Below, piece after piece: positions 28,427-36,884 of a DNA stretch of 64,000 nt; position 1 is the first letter of the stretch; the number at the start of each line of letters is the position of its first letter. The stretch spans positions 1 through 64,000 of the forward strand of contig CALUTP010000041.1 of assembly GCA_944323725.1 (NCBI GenBank), read 5' to 3'. This DNA is from Candidatus Gastranaerophilales bacterium (GTDB lineage: Bacteria; Cyanobacteriota; Vampirovibrionia; Gastranaerophilales; Gastranaerophilaceae). Position numbers and translations under genes: made by a program. The notes under the pieces are model-generated. The model was not told the origin of the DNA. It was given only the letters and a program-made list of their open reading frames with translations, and made no database searches.

Positions 28427-28666
28427 TTAACCTACCAGACGATTATCATCTGCTTCTGAGGCTTTAACCATTATAGCGTGTTCTACCGGATTTTCTCTTG
28501 TATAAGCTGCGTCATAATTTTCTTCAAATACAAATTCATCATGAGCTTTTTTAGCCTGATTTTCGTCAACCAATTTTTTAGCAAGCTCTGCGATTTCATA
28601 TACTAATTGATATCTATTATCAGTATTTTCATTCAGATCCCATGCTACTTTTATAATTTGTTCCAT
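28427..28666 (-). CDS. hypothetical 79-residue acidic protein
   Basis: Begins MEQIIKVAWDLNENTDNRYQ, then a helical AELAKKLVDENQAKKAHDEF stretch and an acidic tail. I start at 28666 because GAGG lies 7 bases upstream; a start four codons earlier lacks one. It has its own promoter and terminator. No family recognised. Confidence 0.65.
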   Translation of the reverse strand: MEQIIKVAWDLNENTDNRYQLVYEIAELAKKLVDENQAKKAHDEFVFEENYDAAYTRENPVEHAIMVKASEADDNRLVG

Positions 28667-28698
28667 TCTAAACCTCACATTTCTTAAATATTAATTTA

Positions 28699-28727
28699 AT
28701 GATATAATATAAAAAAATTTTTCGCAA
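28699..28727 (-). promoter_or_regulatory. promoter of the 79-residue gene
   Basis: TTGCGA, 17-base spacer, TATCAT on the minus strand. It overlaps the upstream region of the divergent mlaD-like gene. Confidence 0.5.
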
Positions 28728-28751
28728 GTAGTAAAAATAGATTTATTAAGG

Positions 28752-28757
28752 TATAAT
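28752..28757 (+). promoter_or_regulatory. -10 box of the mlaD-like gene, leaderless arrangement
   Basis: TATAAT ends 6 bases before the ATG at 28764. The -35 region is poor and no proper SD is present. Confidence 0.45.
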
Positions 28758-28763
28758 CTGAAC

Positions 28764-29393
28764 ATGGATAAAAAAGCAAAATTACAATTATTTTTATGGC
28801 TAGAAGCGGTTGTATGGATGCTTTTATTAACAGTTGTGATAGGCGGAATCAGATATCATAATTATAAAAAGAAAGCAGAATTAAAAACCTATCAAATATT
28901 TCTTCAAGATGTTGATGGACTTATTGTTGGCTCACCAGTAAGAATGATGGGAGTTCAAATAGGGCATATTGAAAGAATAAAAATTGTCTCAGATCACGTA
29001 TATGTAAAATTTGTATTGGAAGATAAAAACCTTTCACTACCCAAAGGAGTTATTGCAACTGTAGAATTTAATGGACTAGGTGGTTCAAAATCTCTTGAAT
29101 TATATGAACCAACAATTGAGAGTAAAGCCTCTAATAAACTTATAGTAGTAAACAAGCCTATGAGATTAGGCGATTCACTCAGTCTGCTGGATGATATGTT
29201 TAATAAACTCGGCTCAATTATAGTAAGATGTTCTCACTTTATGGGTGAGGTTGGCGATATTATACCTTCTGGAGGAGGAGTATCTATAAATAATGAAAAG
29301 AAAAATTTAGGAGAAATCAATGAAAAAATCAATTTATACAATCAAAACAGACTTAAATTAAAAGAAAAACTAAAGGAGTTAAACCATGAATAA
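28764..29393 (+). CDS. MlaD/Mce-family lipid transport protein
   Basis: Substrate-binding part of Mla/Mce-type lipid transporters, anchored in the inner membrane and facing the periplasm. One N-terminal helix (about 8-30) is followed by the MlaD domain (about 38-115): YQIFLQDVDGLIVGSPVRMMGVQIGHIERI and GLGGSKSLELYEP. A short helical tail ends the 209-residue protein. No MlaE/MlaF genes are adjacent; the MlaA-like fusion is 20 kb away. Its last 8 bases overlap upp. The start lies 6 bases after a TATAAT, so the message may be leaderless. Confidence 0.88.
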   Translation: MDKKAKLQLFLWLEAVVWMLLLTVVIGGIRYHNYKKKAELKTYQIFLQDVDGLIVGSPVRMMGVQIGHIERIKIVSDHVYVKFVLEDKNLSLPKGVIATVEFNGLGGSKSLELYEPTIESKASNKLIVVNKPMRLGDSLSLLDDMFNKLGSIIVRCSHFMGEVGDIIPSGGGVSINNEKKNLGEINEKINLYNQNRLKLKEKLKELNHE

Positions 29394-30036
29394 CAAAAAG
29401 GTCAGAATAATCAACAATCCAGTAATCCTTCTAAATCTTTGTACTATGCGGAATAAAAAAACAGACAGTCAAGGTGTAAGAATTGCAACAAGAAAAATTA
29501 CAAGATGTTTATTATACGAAGCAGCCAAAAACTTACCTCTTGTAGATACTGAGATTACAACTCCTCTTACAACATTTACGACACAAACAATAGATCCAAA
29601 TATTAATTTAATTATATCCCCAATTTTAAGAGCAGGATTAATCTTTACAGACGAGGCTATAGACATTCTTCCTCAAGCCTGCATAAGACACATAGGAATG
29701 TATAGGGATGAAAAAACTCTAAAACCAGTCTGGTATTATAATAAAGTTCCTATGGAAGCACCTAATCCTGAGAAATTTTATATATACTTAACTGATCCAA
29801 TGCTTGCTACAGGAAATACTCTTATAGAAGCAATTAAACTATATGCTGATAAGGGAATCCCTATTGATAATATAAAAATAATCTGTATAATTGCTGCCCC
29901 AGAAGGAATTGAAAATATTCAAAAGCATTATCCAGATATAGAAATTATTACAGCTGCAGTTGATAATCATCTTAACGAAAAAGGCTATATCGTTCCGGGA
30001 ATGGGAGATGCTGGAGATAGAATATTTAATACTTAA
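29386..30036 (+). CDS. upp: uracil phosphoribosyltransferase
   Basis: Uracil + PRPP to UMP, pyrimidine salvage; 216 residues, normal. Conserved segments: the type-I PRTase loop TDPMLATGNTLIEAI, ILRAGLIFTDEAIDILP, HIGMYRDEKTLKPVWYYNKVP, and the uracil-binding C-terminus GYIVPGMGDAGDR. Start codon overlaps the mlaD-like stop by 8 bases (ATGAATAA), with AAAGGAG in the preceding codons. Followed by a terminator. Confidence 0.96.
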   Translation: MNNKKVRIINNPVILLNLCTMRNKKTDSQGVRIATRKITRCLLYEAAKNLPLVDTEITTPLTTFTTQTIDPNINLIISPILRAGLIFTDEAIDILPQACIRHIGMYRDEKTLKPVWYYNKVPMEAPNPEKFYIYLTDPMLATGNTLIEAIKLYADKGIPIDNIKIICIIAAPEGIENIQKHYPDIEIITAAVDNHLNEKGYIVPGMGDAGDRIFNT

Positions 30037-30060
30037 CCTTTTTGTAAAATAATGTAAAAA

Positions 30061-30109
30061 AAGTAACGGTAAATATAAAGATTATTAAAAAATTGCCGTT
30101 ACTTTTTTT
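30061..30109 (+). terminator. terminator after upp
   Basis: AAGTAACGG and CCGTTACTT pair over a 26-base AT-rich loop, followed by a T-run. Confidence 0.75.
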
Positions 30110-30139
30110 GTGTAGAAGTTTTTTGAAAGGATTATTTAT

Positions 30140-32023
30140 ATGTCTTTTAAAATTGAAAATACCAGAAATATGGTAAAAAGTACAAATGATAATGGACAAA
30201 AAGATACTGAAACATTAAAAAGAGAAGCAAAAGCAAGAGGCGAATACATTGTAAGCATAAGCGGCAATGAAAAAGGATTATTTGCTATAGCTAAAAAATT
30301 TAATATGACTCTTACAGACTTCAAAAACATGACAGGACTTACAAAAGATACCCTGCAAAAAGGACAAGTTATAAAAAATATTCCTACAGCAAAAATTGAA
30401 AGCGGAATGGGACTTTATTCACTTGCTAAAAAATACGGAATGACATTAAAAGAATTTACTGAACTTAACGGAATAAAAGAAAATTATAAGCCTCAAAAAG
30501 GTGAATATTTCTACGTATATCCGTCAAAAAACCAAAATAACAAGCCAGCCAAAACTACACCTATACCTGAAACTACCCCGCCAAAACCTACCCCAAATAC
30601 AGATCCAGAAAAAAAAGTGAAAGAAGATACTACTCCTCAAGCAAAACAAACACTAAATGCTGAAGAAATTGCAGATAAACTAGAACAAGCAGCTGATAAA
30701 TACAGAGGAGCCGTAGGTAAAGAAGAGTTTGACAGCGTATTTAAACAAATTGATAAAGATAATGTTATAGATGTAGTTAATAATTTCCAAAAAAAGCAAA
30801 GTAAAAGTCTTATAAACATGATTTCTGATGAATGGAGTAGTAATAAAGATGCCAGAAAATCTGCAATGACAAAGATTTTTGACCTTGTTGCTGAAAAGAC
30901 TGGAAACAAAAATCCAAAACTAAGAGAAGAATTTATAGATGAGCTTAATGATGAATTTGATTCTTGGGGCTTTGTATCAACAAAAAAAATGGATAAAATA
31001 ATTAATAGTATGATAAACCCAATAGATGATACAAATAACGATATCAATAAAAAAGACTCCGCCCCAAAAAGAACAGGAAACACCGGCAGTAATGCTTCAC
31101 ATTTAAGTGGAAAAGCTTATCCAAATGAAATTTTTTATACAACTAATGGTGGGAAAAGTAAAGATATTACTCCAACTACAATGACAACAATCAAAGATAA
31201 AGATGGGAATTACGTTAACGCTGGAACTTTAAAATCTTGGGCTATAAGCGGAGGTAAAAAAGATATAGGCTTCAAAGAGGTTAAAGATCCATTTATAATG
31301 CGGCCACTGCCAAATTACAACACAGAAACTAAAAAAATTGAAGCTGTAACAGAAGTCCTAGAGCCAACCGCTAACGGTAATTTAAACAACAAAGTTATAA
31401 TACTGAACCCAGGACATGGAGGGTATCAACAAAAAAACGGATTTTTTGATGCAGGAACAGTTCTTTCAGTTAAAAATAAAGAAGGAAAAGAAATGCCAAT
31501 TGAAGAATGGCGTGTTGCACAAAGCTATGTTGAAAATATTTCCGATAATCTTAGAAAACGTGGAGCGAAAGTGGTTATTGTATCAGGAGCCGTAAGAAAT
31601 GGCGGAATGGCAGCTCAAAGATATATTGAAAATATGCTTGCTGGCAAAAAAGGTGATGATGATGTGAGAGCTTTAATGAAATCTACAGATAAATCTAATA
31701 TGCTTTTCTTATCAGTTCATGTAGAATCAGCAAAAGAATCGCCAAAAGATAGGAAATGCACAGTTCGATATTCAAAAAATATAGATAAAGAACTTGCTAA
31801 TAATATATACAAACACGTAAATAAAGGGTTTTCAATACTAACACCCAAACCTCATTCTGATAATCTTTATGTAAATAAAGCTGCAAAAGGTATACCTTCA
31901 TCGTTACTGGAAATAGGTAATATCGCAAATAAAAGTATTACAAATTCACTACTTTCAAGTTATGACCAGAAAAAATATGCAAATTGCATAGCTGATGCAA
32001 TAGAAGAAACAATGCTTCATTAA
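30140..32023 (+). CDS. N-acetylmuramoyl-L-alanine amidase with two LysM modules
   Basis: Zinc amidase (Amidase_3) that cuts the bond between MurNAc and the stem peptide. 627 residues: two LysM modules near 33-80 and 82-135 (LFAIAKKFNMTLTDFKNMTGL; LYSLAKKYGMTLKEFTELNG), a Pro/Thr linker, a helical region (about 170-300), then the catalytic domain (about 415-627). Zinc and catalytic residues are present: His426 in LNPGHGG, Glu455/456 in EEWRV, His527 in SVHVES, Glu591 in LLEIGNI. No signal peptide is visible, unlike most such enzymes. The lysozyme gene follows after 14 bases, so the two form an operon. Confidence 0.9.
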   Translation: MSFKIENTRNMVKSTNDNGQKDTETLKREAKARGEYIVSISGNEKGLFAIAKKFNMTLTDFKNMTGLTKDTLQKGQVIKNIPTAKIESGMGLYSLAKKYGMTLKEFTELNGIKENYKPQKGEYFYVYPSKNQNNKPAKTTPIPETTPPKPTPNTDPEKKVKEDTTPQAKQTLNAEEIADKLEQAADKYRGAVGKEEFDSVFKQIDKDNVIDVVNNFQKKQSKSLINMISDEWSSNKDARKSAMTKIFDLVAEKTGNKNPKLREEFIDELNDEFDSWGFVSTKKMDKIINSMINPIDDTNNDINKKDSAPKRTGNTGSNASHLSGKAYPNEIFYTTNGGKSKDITPTTMTTIKDKDGNYVNAGTLKSWAISGGKKDIGFKEVKDPFIMRPLPNYNTETKKIEAVTEVLEPTANGNLNNKVIILNPGHGGYQQKNGFFDAGTVLSVKNKEGKEMPIEEWRVAQSYVENISDNLRKRGAKVVIVSGAVRNGGMAAQRYIENMLAGKKGDDDVRALMKSTDKSNMLFLSVHVESAKESPKDRKCTVRYSKNIDKELANNIYKHVNKGFSILTPKPHSDNLYVNKAAKGIPSSLLEIGNIANKSITNSLLSSYDQKKYANCIADAIEETMLH

Positions 32024-32037
32024 AAGAGGATAAATTT

Positions 32038-33225
32038 GTGACAGAAATAAATTTTAATTTTAGTAATATAAACCAACAGCCAAACCCTAAAGGATACAAA
32101 GTCAAAAAAGGAGAGACTCTGTATTCCATAGCAAAGTCAATGGGAGTATCTGTTGAAGATTTAAAAAAAGTAAATGGATTAAGTGACAACAATTTGTCAA
32201 TAGGTCAAATATTGGCAATTCCATCAGCAAATTCCCAAAATACCAACCGAGAAATTTCAATTATCTCCGCAGTGTCTGATGAAGAAATTGAACAAAATAA
32301 TACCAGAAATAAATATATTAAAACTATAAAACATCCAGATTATACAATTAAAAAAGGTGACACTCCAACAAATATTGCAAAAAGATTTGATGTTGAAGAA
32401 AGAAGTATTCTTACACTTAATGGACTATCAAAAGAATCCTCCAAAACCCTTCAAATAGGAGATGTATTGAAAATCCCTGATGGAAGACATGCTAGAAATA
32501 TTAATAACCTAAATGATGCTGCAAAAGCAATGGGAGTAAGTACTGACTTTATAAAACGACTGAAATTAATTGAAGATGGTAAAAAAGATAATGGAGTTCC
32601 ATTTAAAGATCATGAATTTCATAATACCCCATACATTGACGATGCCGGTAACGAAACTATAGGGATAGGTCATCTTATAAAAGGAGGTGATAAAAAATAT
32701 TTAACAAATAAAGAAGTATTAACTTTATTTGTAAATGACATGTTAAAAATGGAAGAAAATTTATGGGGTATACTTGGCGGGAAAAAAATTTATGACAAAC
32801 TACCCCAGAGTATAAAAGAAGCTCTACTTGATATGATATTTAATAAAGGAACCGCAATAATCGAAAACACACAAGGACTTACTTGGGCGTTAAAACAAGG
32901 TAAATATGAGGCAGCAATAAACCTTATGACAAACAATAAAACACAAAAAGGTAAAGAAATGAGCGGACTAAGCAAAAGAAGATTATTTGACATATCAACA
33001 GCCTCAAAAATGTATAAAGGAAATATTCCTCAATCGATTATAAACACCCAACAAAAAGTATATAATCGCGGCATCCAGCTACTAAGATTAGAATGTGCTA
33101 AATCATATAAAATGCTAAAAAATCCTAATATTTCACAGCAACAATATTTTCTTAATCAACTTCAAGGGTATAATAAAGAAGCTCTAGAATTTTCTGGTGG
33201 GAAAATTAAAATTATAGACAAGTAA
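32038..33225 (+). CDS. GH24 (T4-type) lysozyme with two LysM modules
   Basis: Cuts the glycan strand of peptidoglycan. GTG start with GAGGA about 7 bases upstream. 395 residues: LysM modules near 20-62 (YKVKKGETLYSIAKSMGVS) and 101-147 (YTIKKGDTPTNIAKRFDV), then a lysozyme domain from about 165. The T4-type triad is visible: Glu179 (LIEDG), Asp201 (IDDAGN), Thr207 (ETIGIGH); the Glu-to-Asp distance (22) is longer than in T4 lysozyme (9), a small insertion. No signal peptide. Its end overlaps the convergent asparaginase gene by 14 bases. It may be an exported cell-wall enzyme or of phage origin, but no phage genes are near. Confidence 0.87.
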   Translation: MTEINFNFSNINQQPNPKGYKVKKGETLYSIAKSMGVSVEDLKKVNGLSDNNLSIGQILAIPSANSQNTNREISIISAVSDEEIEQNNTRNKYIKTIKHPDYTIKKGDTPTNIAKRFDVEERSILTLNGLSKESSKTLQIGDVLKIPDGRHARNINNLNDAAKAMGVSTDFIKRLKLIEDGKKDNGVPFKDHEFHNTPYIDDAGNETIGIGHLIKGGDKKYLTNKEVLTLFVNDMLKMEENLWGILGGKKIYDKLPQSIKEALLDMIFNKGTAIIENTQGLTWALKQGKYEAAINLMTNNKTQKGKEMSGLSKRRLFDISTASKMYKGNIPQSIINTQQKVYNRGIQLLRLECAKSYKMLKNPNISQQQYFLNQLQGYNKEALEFSGGKIKIIDK

Positions 33226-34162
33226 CTATCTCACCAACAATTTTATTGTGAAGTGTTTTAATAGAATGATCAGATTCTATATTTGCCCAATGCAGATTTT
33301 TTAAACTATCTAACACTACAATTTCTCTTGCTTTCATATCACAATCACAAATTTTTACAACTAATACTTCTTCAGTTTCAATATTAACAACAATACAAAG
33401 ACCGCCAGCCCCGACTTTTGCAATAAGATTGCCAGAATGTTCCATTATTTTAGTATCTAATCTATTATCTCCACCTATAATATAAGGATTATTCAAAAAA
33501 GCAAATTTTATTTTTTCATATCTTGAATTACAAAATAAATTCAAATATCCTTTTGCCATATTTTCTAATGGCATAGACATAATAGGAACACCACATCCAT
33601 CTTTGGTTACGGGGTATTCTTTTTTTAACTCGCATAACTCAGAAATTCTTTTTTTGATCACCAATTGAAGTGGATGGCTAGGGTCTTCATAAGTTTTTAA
33701 ATCCCAATTATTCATCTTACATAGACCAAGCATCATAATATGTTTTCCTATACAATTATTTTGAAAAATATTCTCTTTTTTACCTTCTAATAATAATTTT
33801 TCCTGTTCTTTTCTAGCAATAGGTTTGTGTAATCCGCACTTTAAATAACTCTCATCAAGTCCTATTTTCTTTAAAAAATTCACAGCAGTCTCAATATGGA
33901 TATGTTCTCCAGCATGAGAAGCACAACAAAGAGCAATTTCCTCATCAGTCATATTATACTTAATATCCATACCATAATCTATAATAAGACTAGCCTGCAG
34001 AGGTTTAGCACAAGAACGAAGATAAAATGGATAATTATTAGATTCCCCATTACTATCTATTATATGAGCACCATTCGATACCAGAATAAAACCAAAATGA
34101 GCCTGCTCAACAAGACCATCTCGAATATATTTTACAAGAAGTTCTGGAGAAGATTTAATCAT
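33212..34162 (-). CDS. L-asparaginase, Rhizobium etli ReAV (AnsA type II/COG4448) family
   Basis: Hydrolyses asparagine to aspartate and ammonia. The ReAV family differs from E. coli asparaginases. 316 residues; signature parts are FYLRSCAKPLQ with Ser50 and Lys53, CCASHAGEH with Ser82, NNCIGKHIMML and TKDGCGVPIM, the places where the serine/lysine tandem and the zinc-coordinating Cys/Lys of this family lie. The start overlaps the preceding gene by 8 bases with AAGGAT as SD, so they are probably co-transcribed. Cytoplasmic; no signal peptide. Confidence 0.85.
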   Translation of the reverse strand: MIKSSPELLVKYIRDGLVEQAHFGFILVSNGAHIIDSNGESNNYPFYLRSCAKPLQASLIIDYGMDIKYNMTDEEIALCCASHAGEHIHIETAVNFLKKIGLDESYLKCGLHKPIARKEQEKLLLEGKKENIFQNNCIGKHIMMLGLCKMNNWDLKTYEDPSHPLQLVIKKRISELCELKKEYPVTKDGCGVPIMSMPLENMAKGYLNLFCNSRYEKIKFAFLNNPYIIGGDNRLDTKIMEHSGNLIAKVGAGGLCIVVNIETEEVLVVKICDCDMKAREIVVLDSLKNLHWANIESDHSIKTLHNKIVGEIVTCL

Positions 34163-34904
34163 ACTTATCCTTCACTATATCCAACAATTGCATTAATCGT
34201 TGTTTTAAAGCTTTATTTTCTTTTTTTAGTTCTTCTATCTCTTTATCATAATCAGCACGTTCCTGGTCTGGAAGTTGAGCTGTCGCCATTTTATCACTAT
34301 CAAGGATAAACCTTCTTCTTGCATCATTTTTTAATATAAAAAGCGTTTTAACATTTTCTTCAGTAACAAAACCTAAATCAACTAAAACTTTACCAAATAA
34401 TTTATGTTCCATTCTATCATCAAGTCTACGCTGTTCCATAATAGCATAATCGAGCTGATCTATCGTAATTGCACCATTTATTCTATAATACTCACCTGTT
34501 TTAAATTTTCCAGCAATAAACCCCGCCATAGCAAATACTTCAGTATTATCAGGAACTTCGATGTAGTTTTGTTCAATGCAAAATATACAATGCTTTGCAA
34601 CTTCTTCCATAGAAAGAAAAGTATTTAAAGAAATTTCAAGAATACTATACCCTTCATAACAAAGAGTCAAAAAATTATATATATTAGTATCAAGTCCACT
34701 TATTTTATTCCACATTTCGGTTTTTCCAATAAAAGTTACAGTTGGAACATAAGTAGAAAAAAGCTTATTTGGATTTGCTGCAACATATCTTTCACAATGA
34801 TAATTGCGCATATTTTGAAATAATTTTAAATATACGACCTGTTTAACCCATAGGGGATACTCTAGCAATTTACTTAAAAATAAATTAAATATATTCTTCT
34901 TCAT
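34155..34904 (-). CDS. hypothetical protein with MshEN/GspE-N-like domain and coiled coil
   Basis: 249 residues. The N-terminal 110 residues have a winged-helix look (LDTNIYNFLTLCYEGYSILEI, then an EEVAKHCIFCIEQNYIEV helix). Residues about 130-195 (NGAITIDQLDYAIMEQRR, KLFGKVLVDLGFVTEENV) resemble the MshEN/GspE N-terminal fold that binds cyclic di-GMP in some ATPases. A Glu/Lys/Leu coiled coil ends the protein. It lacks an ATPase domain. GAGG is 6 bases before the ATG; a TTGCGA/TATAAT promoter lies just upstream. Co-transcribed with the asparaginase. c-di-GMP binding is a guess. Confidence 0.6.
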   Translation of the reverse strand: MKKNIFNLFLSKLLEYPLWVKQVVYLKLFQNMRNYHCERYVAANPNKLFSTYVPTVTFIGKTEMWNKISGLDTNIYNFLTLCYEGYSILEISLNTFLSMEEVAKHCIFCIEQNYIEVPDNTEVFAMAGFIAGKFKTGEYYRINGAITIDQLDYAIMEQRRLDDRMEHKLFGKVLVDLGFVTEENVKTLFILKNDARRRFILDSDKMATAQLPDQERADYDKEIEELKKENKALKQRLMQLLDIVKDKYD

Positions 34905-34920
34905 TTAAACCTCAGTAAAT

Positions 34921-34949
34921 ATTATAAATTAAAATAAAATATTTCGCAA
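34921..34949 (-). promoter_or_regulatory. promoter of the 34155-34904 gene and the asparaginase
   Basis: TTGCGA, 17-base spacer, TATAAT on the minus strand. Confidence 0.6.
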
Positions 34950-34983
34950 TGTTTATTATAAAATTTTCTACTACTTTCTGGTA

Positions 34984-35012
34984 TTGATTTATAAAAAGAT
35001 AAATTGTAAAAT
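34984..35012 (+). promoter_or_regulatory. promoter of the VKOR-DsbA gene
   Basis: TTGATT, 17-base spacer, TAAAAT. This shows why the ATG at 35041 is a better start than the TTG at 34984. Confidence 0.6.
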
Positions 35013-35040
35013 GGCGATATGGAATAGGAGAATATTAATA

Positions 35041-36240
35041 ATGGAAAGTACACGAGTAAAAAAGATTAGTATTTTTATACTGACATTAATCGGATTTATC
35101 ACAACAATAAAACTTGCAATGATATATTATGATGCAAACTTTAATCCATATGCACTGCCAAGTTTTTGCTCAGTAAGCGATTTAATTGACTGTGATGGTG
35201 TCGCAAAAACAACAGAATCTCAATTTTTTGGGATTCCGCTCGCATATTGGGGAATGTTTTTATATTCGTTTATATTTTTAATGCTTATTGCAGATAAAAT
35301 CAAAAATATTAAAATCTTTAAGTTTATGGAAGTGTTCAAAAACCCATTTGAATATATTGCATCACTAGGGATTATTTCATTTGCCATTTCAATGATATTA
35401 CTTTGTGTAAGCTTATTCCAGATTAACAAAATATGTATTCTTTGTGCATTTACATATGCATTAAATCTTTTAATTGCATTAGTAGCACTTGATTACAAAA
35501 ATGGAGGGGTAATAAAAGCATTCAAACAGAGTATTTTAGATTTTCTAGATGCCATAAAAAATAGAGCATATTTAATTGCATTTGTAATTGTGATGCTTAT
35601 TGCTGCTAGCGGACTTACATATACAACTATCACCATGAAGTTTGCACCACAAGTTAAAAGTGCAAGAGATTTTAAAGAATTTGTTGAAGCTAAAACAAAT
35701 AAATATGCAGTCAGTGGAAATATACTTGGTGATAAAAATGCAAAGGTGACATTGATAACTTATACAGATTATCGTTGCCCTATATGTTTTGCATATAACA
35801 TAATGGTACATAAAGTTGCTCAAGAACTTAAAGGTGTCCAAGTTATTCATAAAAACCTTCCTCTTGATATGGAATGCAATAAATATCTAAAACAACCCTT
35901 CCATAACGGCTCTTGCAGAATGGCAAGGTACTCAATAGCTGCTGAAAAGCAAGGCAAGCTTTGGGATGTAAATTCATTATTCTTTGAAAAACAACCTGAT
36001 ACAGAAGAAGAAATTATAGAAATAGTAAAAAATATTCAAGGACTTGATATAAATCAACTTAAAAATGATGCAAACAGTAAAGAAGTCCAAGATGAACTAT
36101 TAAAAGAAATTGATGAATCCTACTCAAAAGGTATAAATGCAACACCGAGTTCACAAATAGGACAAGATGTATTTATTGGGATTAAACCATACAGCGAATT
36201 AAAGAAATGGTTACTAGATGCAGGAGCAGAAAGAAAATAA
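35041..36240 (+). CDS. VKOR-DsbA fusion: thiol oxidase for disulfide bonds
   Basis: Makes disulfides in exported proteins. 399 residues from ATG 35041 (AGGAG 10 bases upstream). The N-terminal half is a VKOR domain with 4-5 membrane helices: loop cysteines Cys43 and Cys51 (PSFCSVSDLIDCDGV), a Ser in TTESQFFGIPLAYWG, and the quinone-side redox pair Cys132-Cys135 (CILC). The C-terminal half (about 225-399) is a DsbA/thioredoxin-like domain with CPIC (Cys246-Cys249) in DYRCPIC. Such fusions are common in cyanobacteria and relatives. QueH starts inside its 3' end. Confidence 0.9.
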   Translation: MESTRVKKISIFILTLIGFITTIKLAMIYYDANFNPYALPSFCSVSDLIDCDGVAKTTESQFFGIPLAYWGMFLYSFIFLMLIADKIKNIKIFKFMEVFKNPFEYIASLGIISFAISMILLCVSLFQINKICILCAFTYALNLLIALVALDYKNGGVIKAFKQSILDFLDAIKNRAYLIAFVIVMLIAASGLTYTTITMKFAPQVKSARDFKEFVEAKTNKYAVSGNILGDKNAKVTLITYTDYRCPICFAYNIMVHKVAQELKGVQVIHKNLPLDMECNKYLKQPFHNGSCRMARYSIAAEKQGKLWDVNSLFFEKQPDTEEEIIEIVKNIQGLDINQLKNDANSKEVQDELLKEIDESYSKGINATPSSQIGQDVFIGIKPYSELKKWLLDAGAERK

Positions 36241-36772
36241 TAAGAAAATAATATTACATGCCTGTTGTGGAATATGTTCAGGTTATCCCGTATCTTATTT
36301 AAAAGATGCGGGGTATTCTGTTATTGTATATTTTTACAATCCAAACATATACCCTGATATAGAATATCAAAAACGACTCAATGCTCAAAAAACTTTATGC
36401 CAACATTATGGGGTAGAACTAATTGAAGGAGATTATATCCCAGAAGAATTTTACAAAATATCCAAAGGACTTGAAAGTGAACCAGAAAAAGGGAAGCGAT
36501 GCGATAAATGCTTTGAATTACGCCTTCGAAATACTGCTGAATTATGTAACAAATTAGGAATAAAAACTTTTACAACTTCAATAGTAATAAGTCCTCACAA
36601 AAATTTTCAAAAAATATCAGAAATCGGTAAAAAAATAGCTGAGGAATTTCACTTAACATATTTAGATATTGATTTTAAGAAAAAAGATGGATTTTTAAAA
36701 ACTAATAAAATATCCAAATCACTTGAATTATATAGACAAAATTATTGTGGCTGCAAATTCAGCTTAAGATAA
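36218..36772 (+). CDS. queH: epoxyqueuosine reductase QueH
   Basis: Reduces epoxyqueuosine in tRNA to queuosine, last step of Q synthesis; the QueH type replaces QueG. 184 residues. Metal/cluster residues are visible: HACCGICSG near residue 14, RCDKCFELRL near 89, YRQNYCGC near the C-terminus. Its start lies 23 bases inside the VKOR-DsbA gene, so translation is probably coupled. No other queuosine genes in view. Confidence 0.93.
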   Translation: MQEQKENNKKIILHACCGICSGYPVSYLKDAGYSVIVYFYNPNIYPDIEYQKRLNAQKTLCQHYGVELIEGDYIPEEFYKISKGLESEPEKGKRCDKCFELRLRNTAELCNKLGIKTFTTSIVISPHKNFQKISEIGKKIAEEFHLTYLDIDFKKKDGFLKTNKISKSLELYRQNYCGCKFSLR

Positions 36773-36884
36773 AATCATATATTTATACTAGAAAGTTTCT
36801 AAGAAATGTTATATAATATAAAAGGAGAAACTTGATTCTAATTAAATAATCATTATTATATTAGGAAGAGAAGGATAATTAAAA

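Noticed and set aside
30637-31083. 148-residue minus-strand frame in the amidase gene
   Set aside because: Ser/Leu/Phe-rich mirror of a Lys/Glu-rich helical region, a usual artefact in AT-rich DNA.
32038-33225. T4-type lysozyme as evidence of a prophage
   Set aside because: No capsid, tail, integrase or holin genes nearby, and it carries LysM modules like the neighbouring amidase, so it fits a cellular enzyme better.
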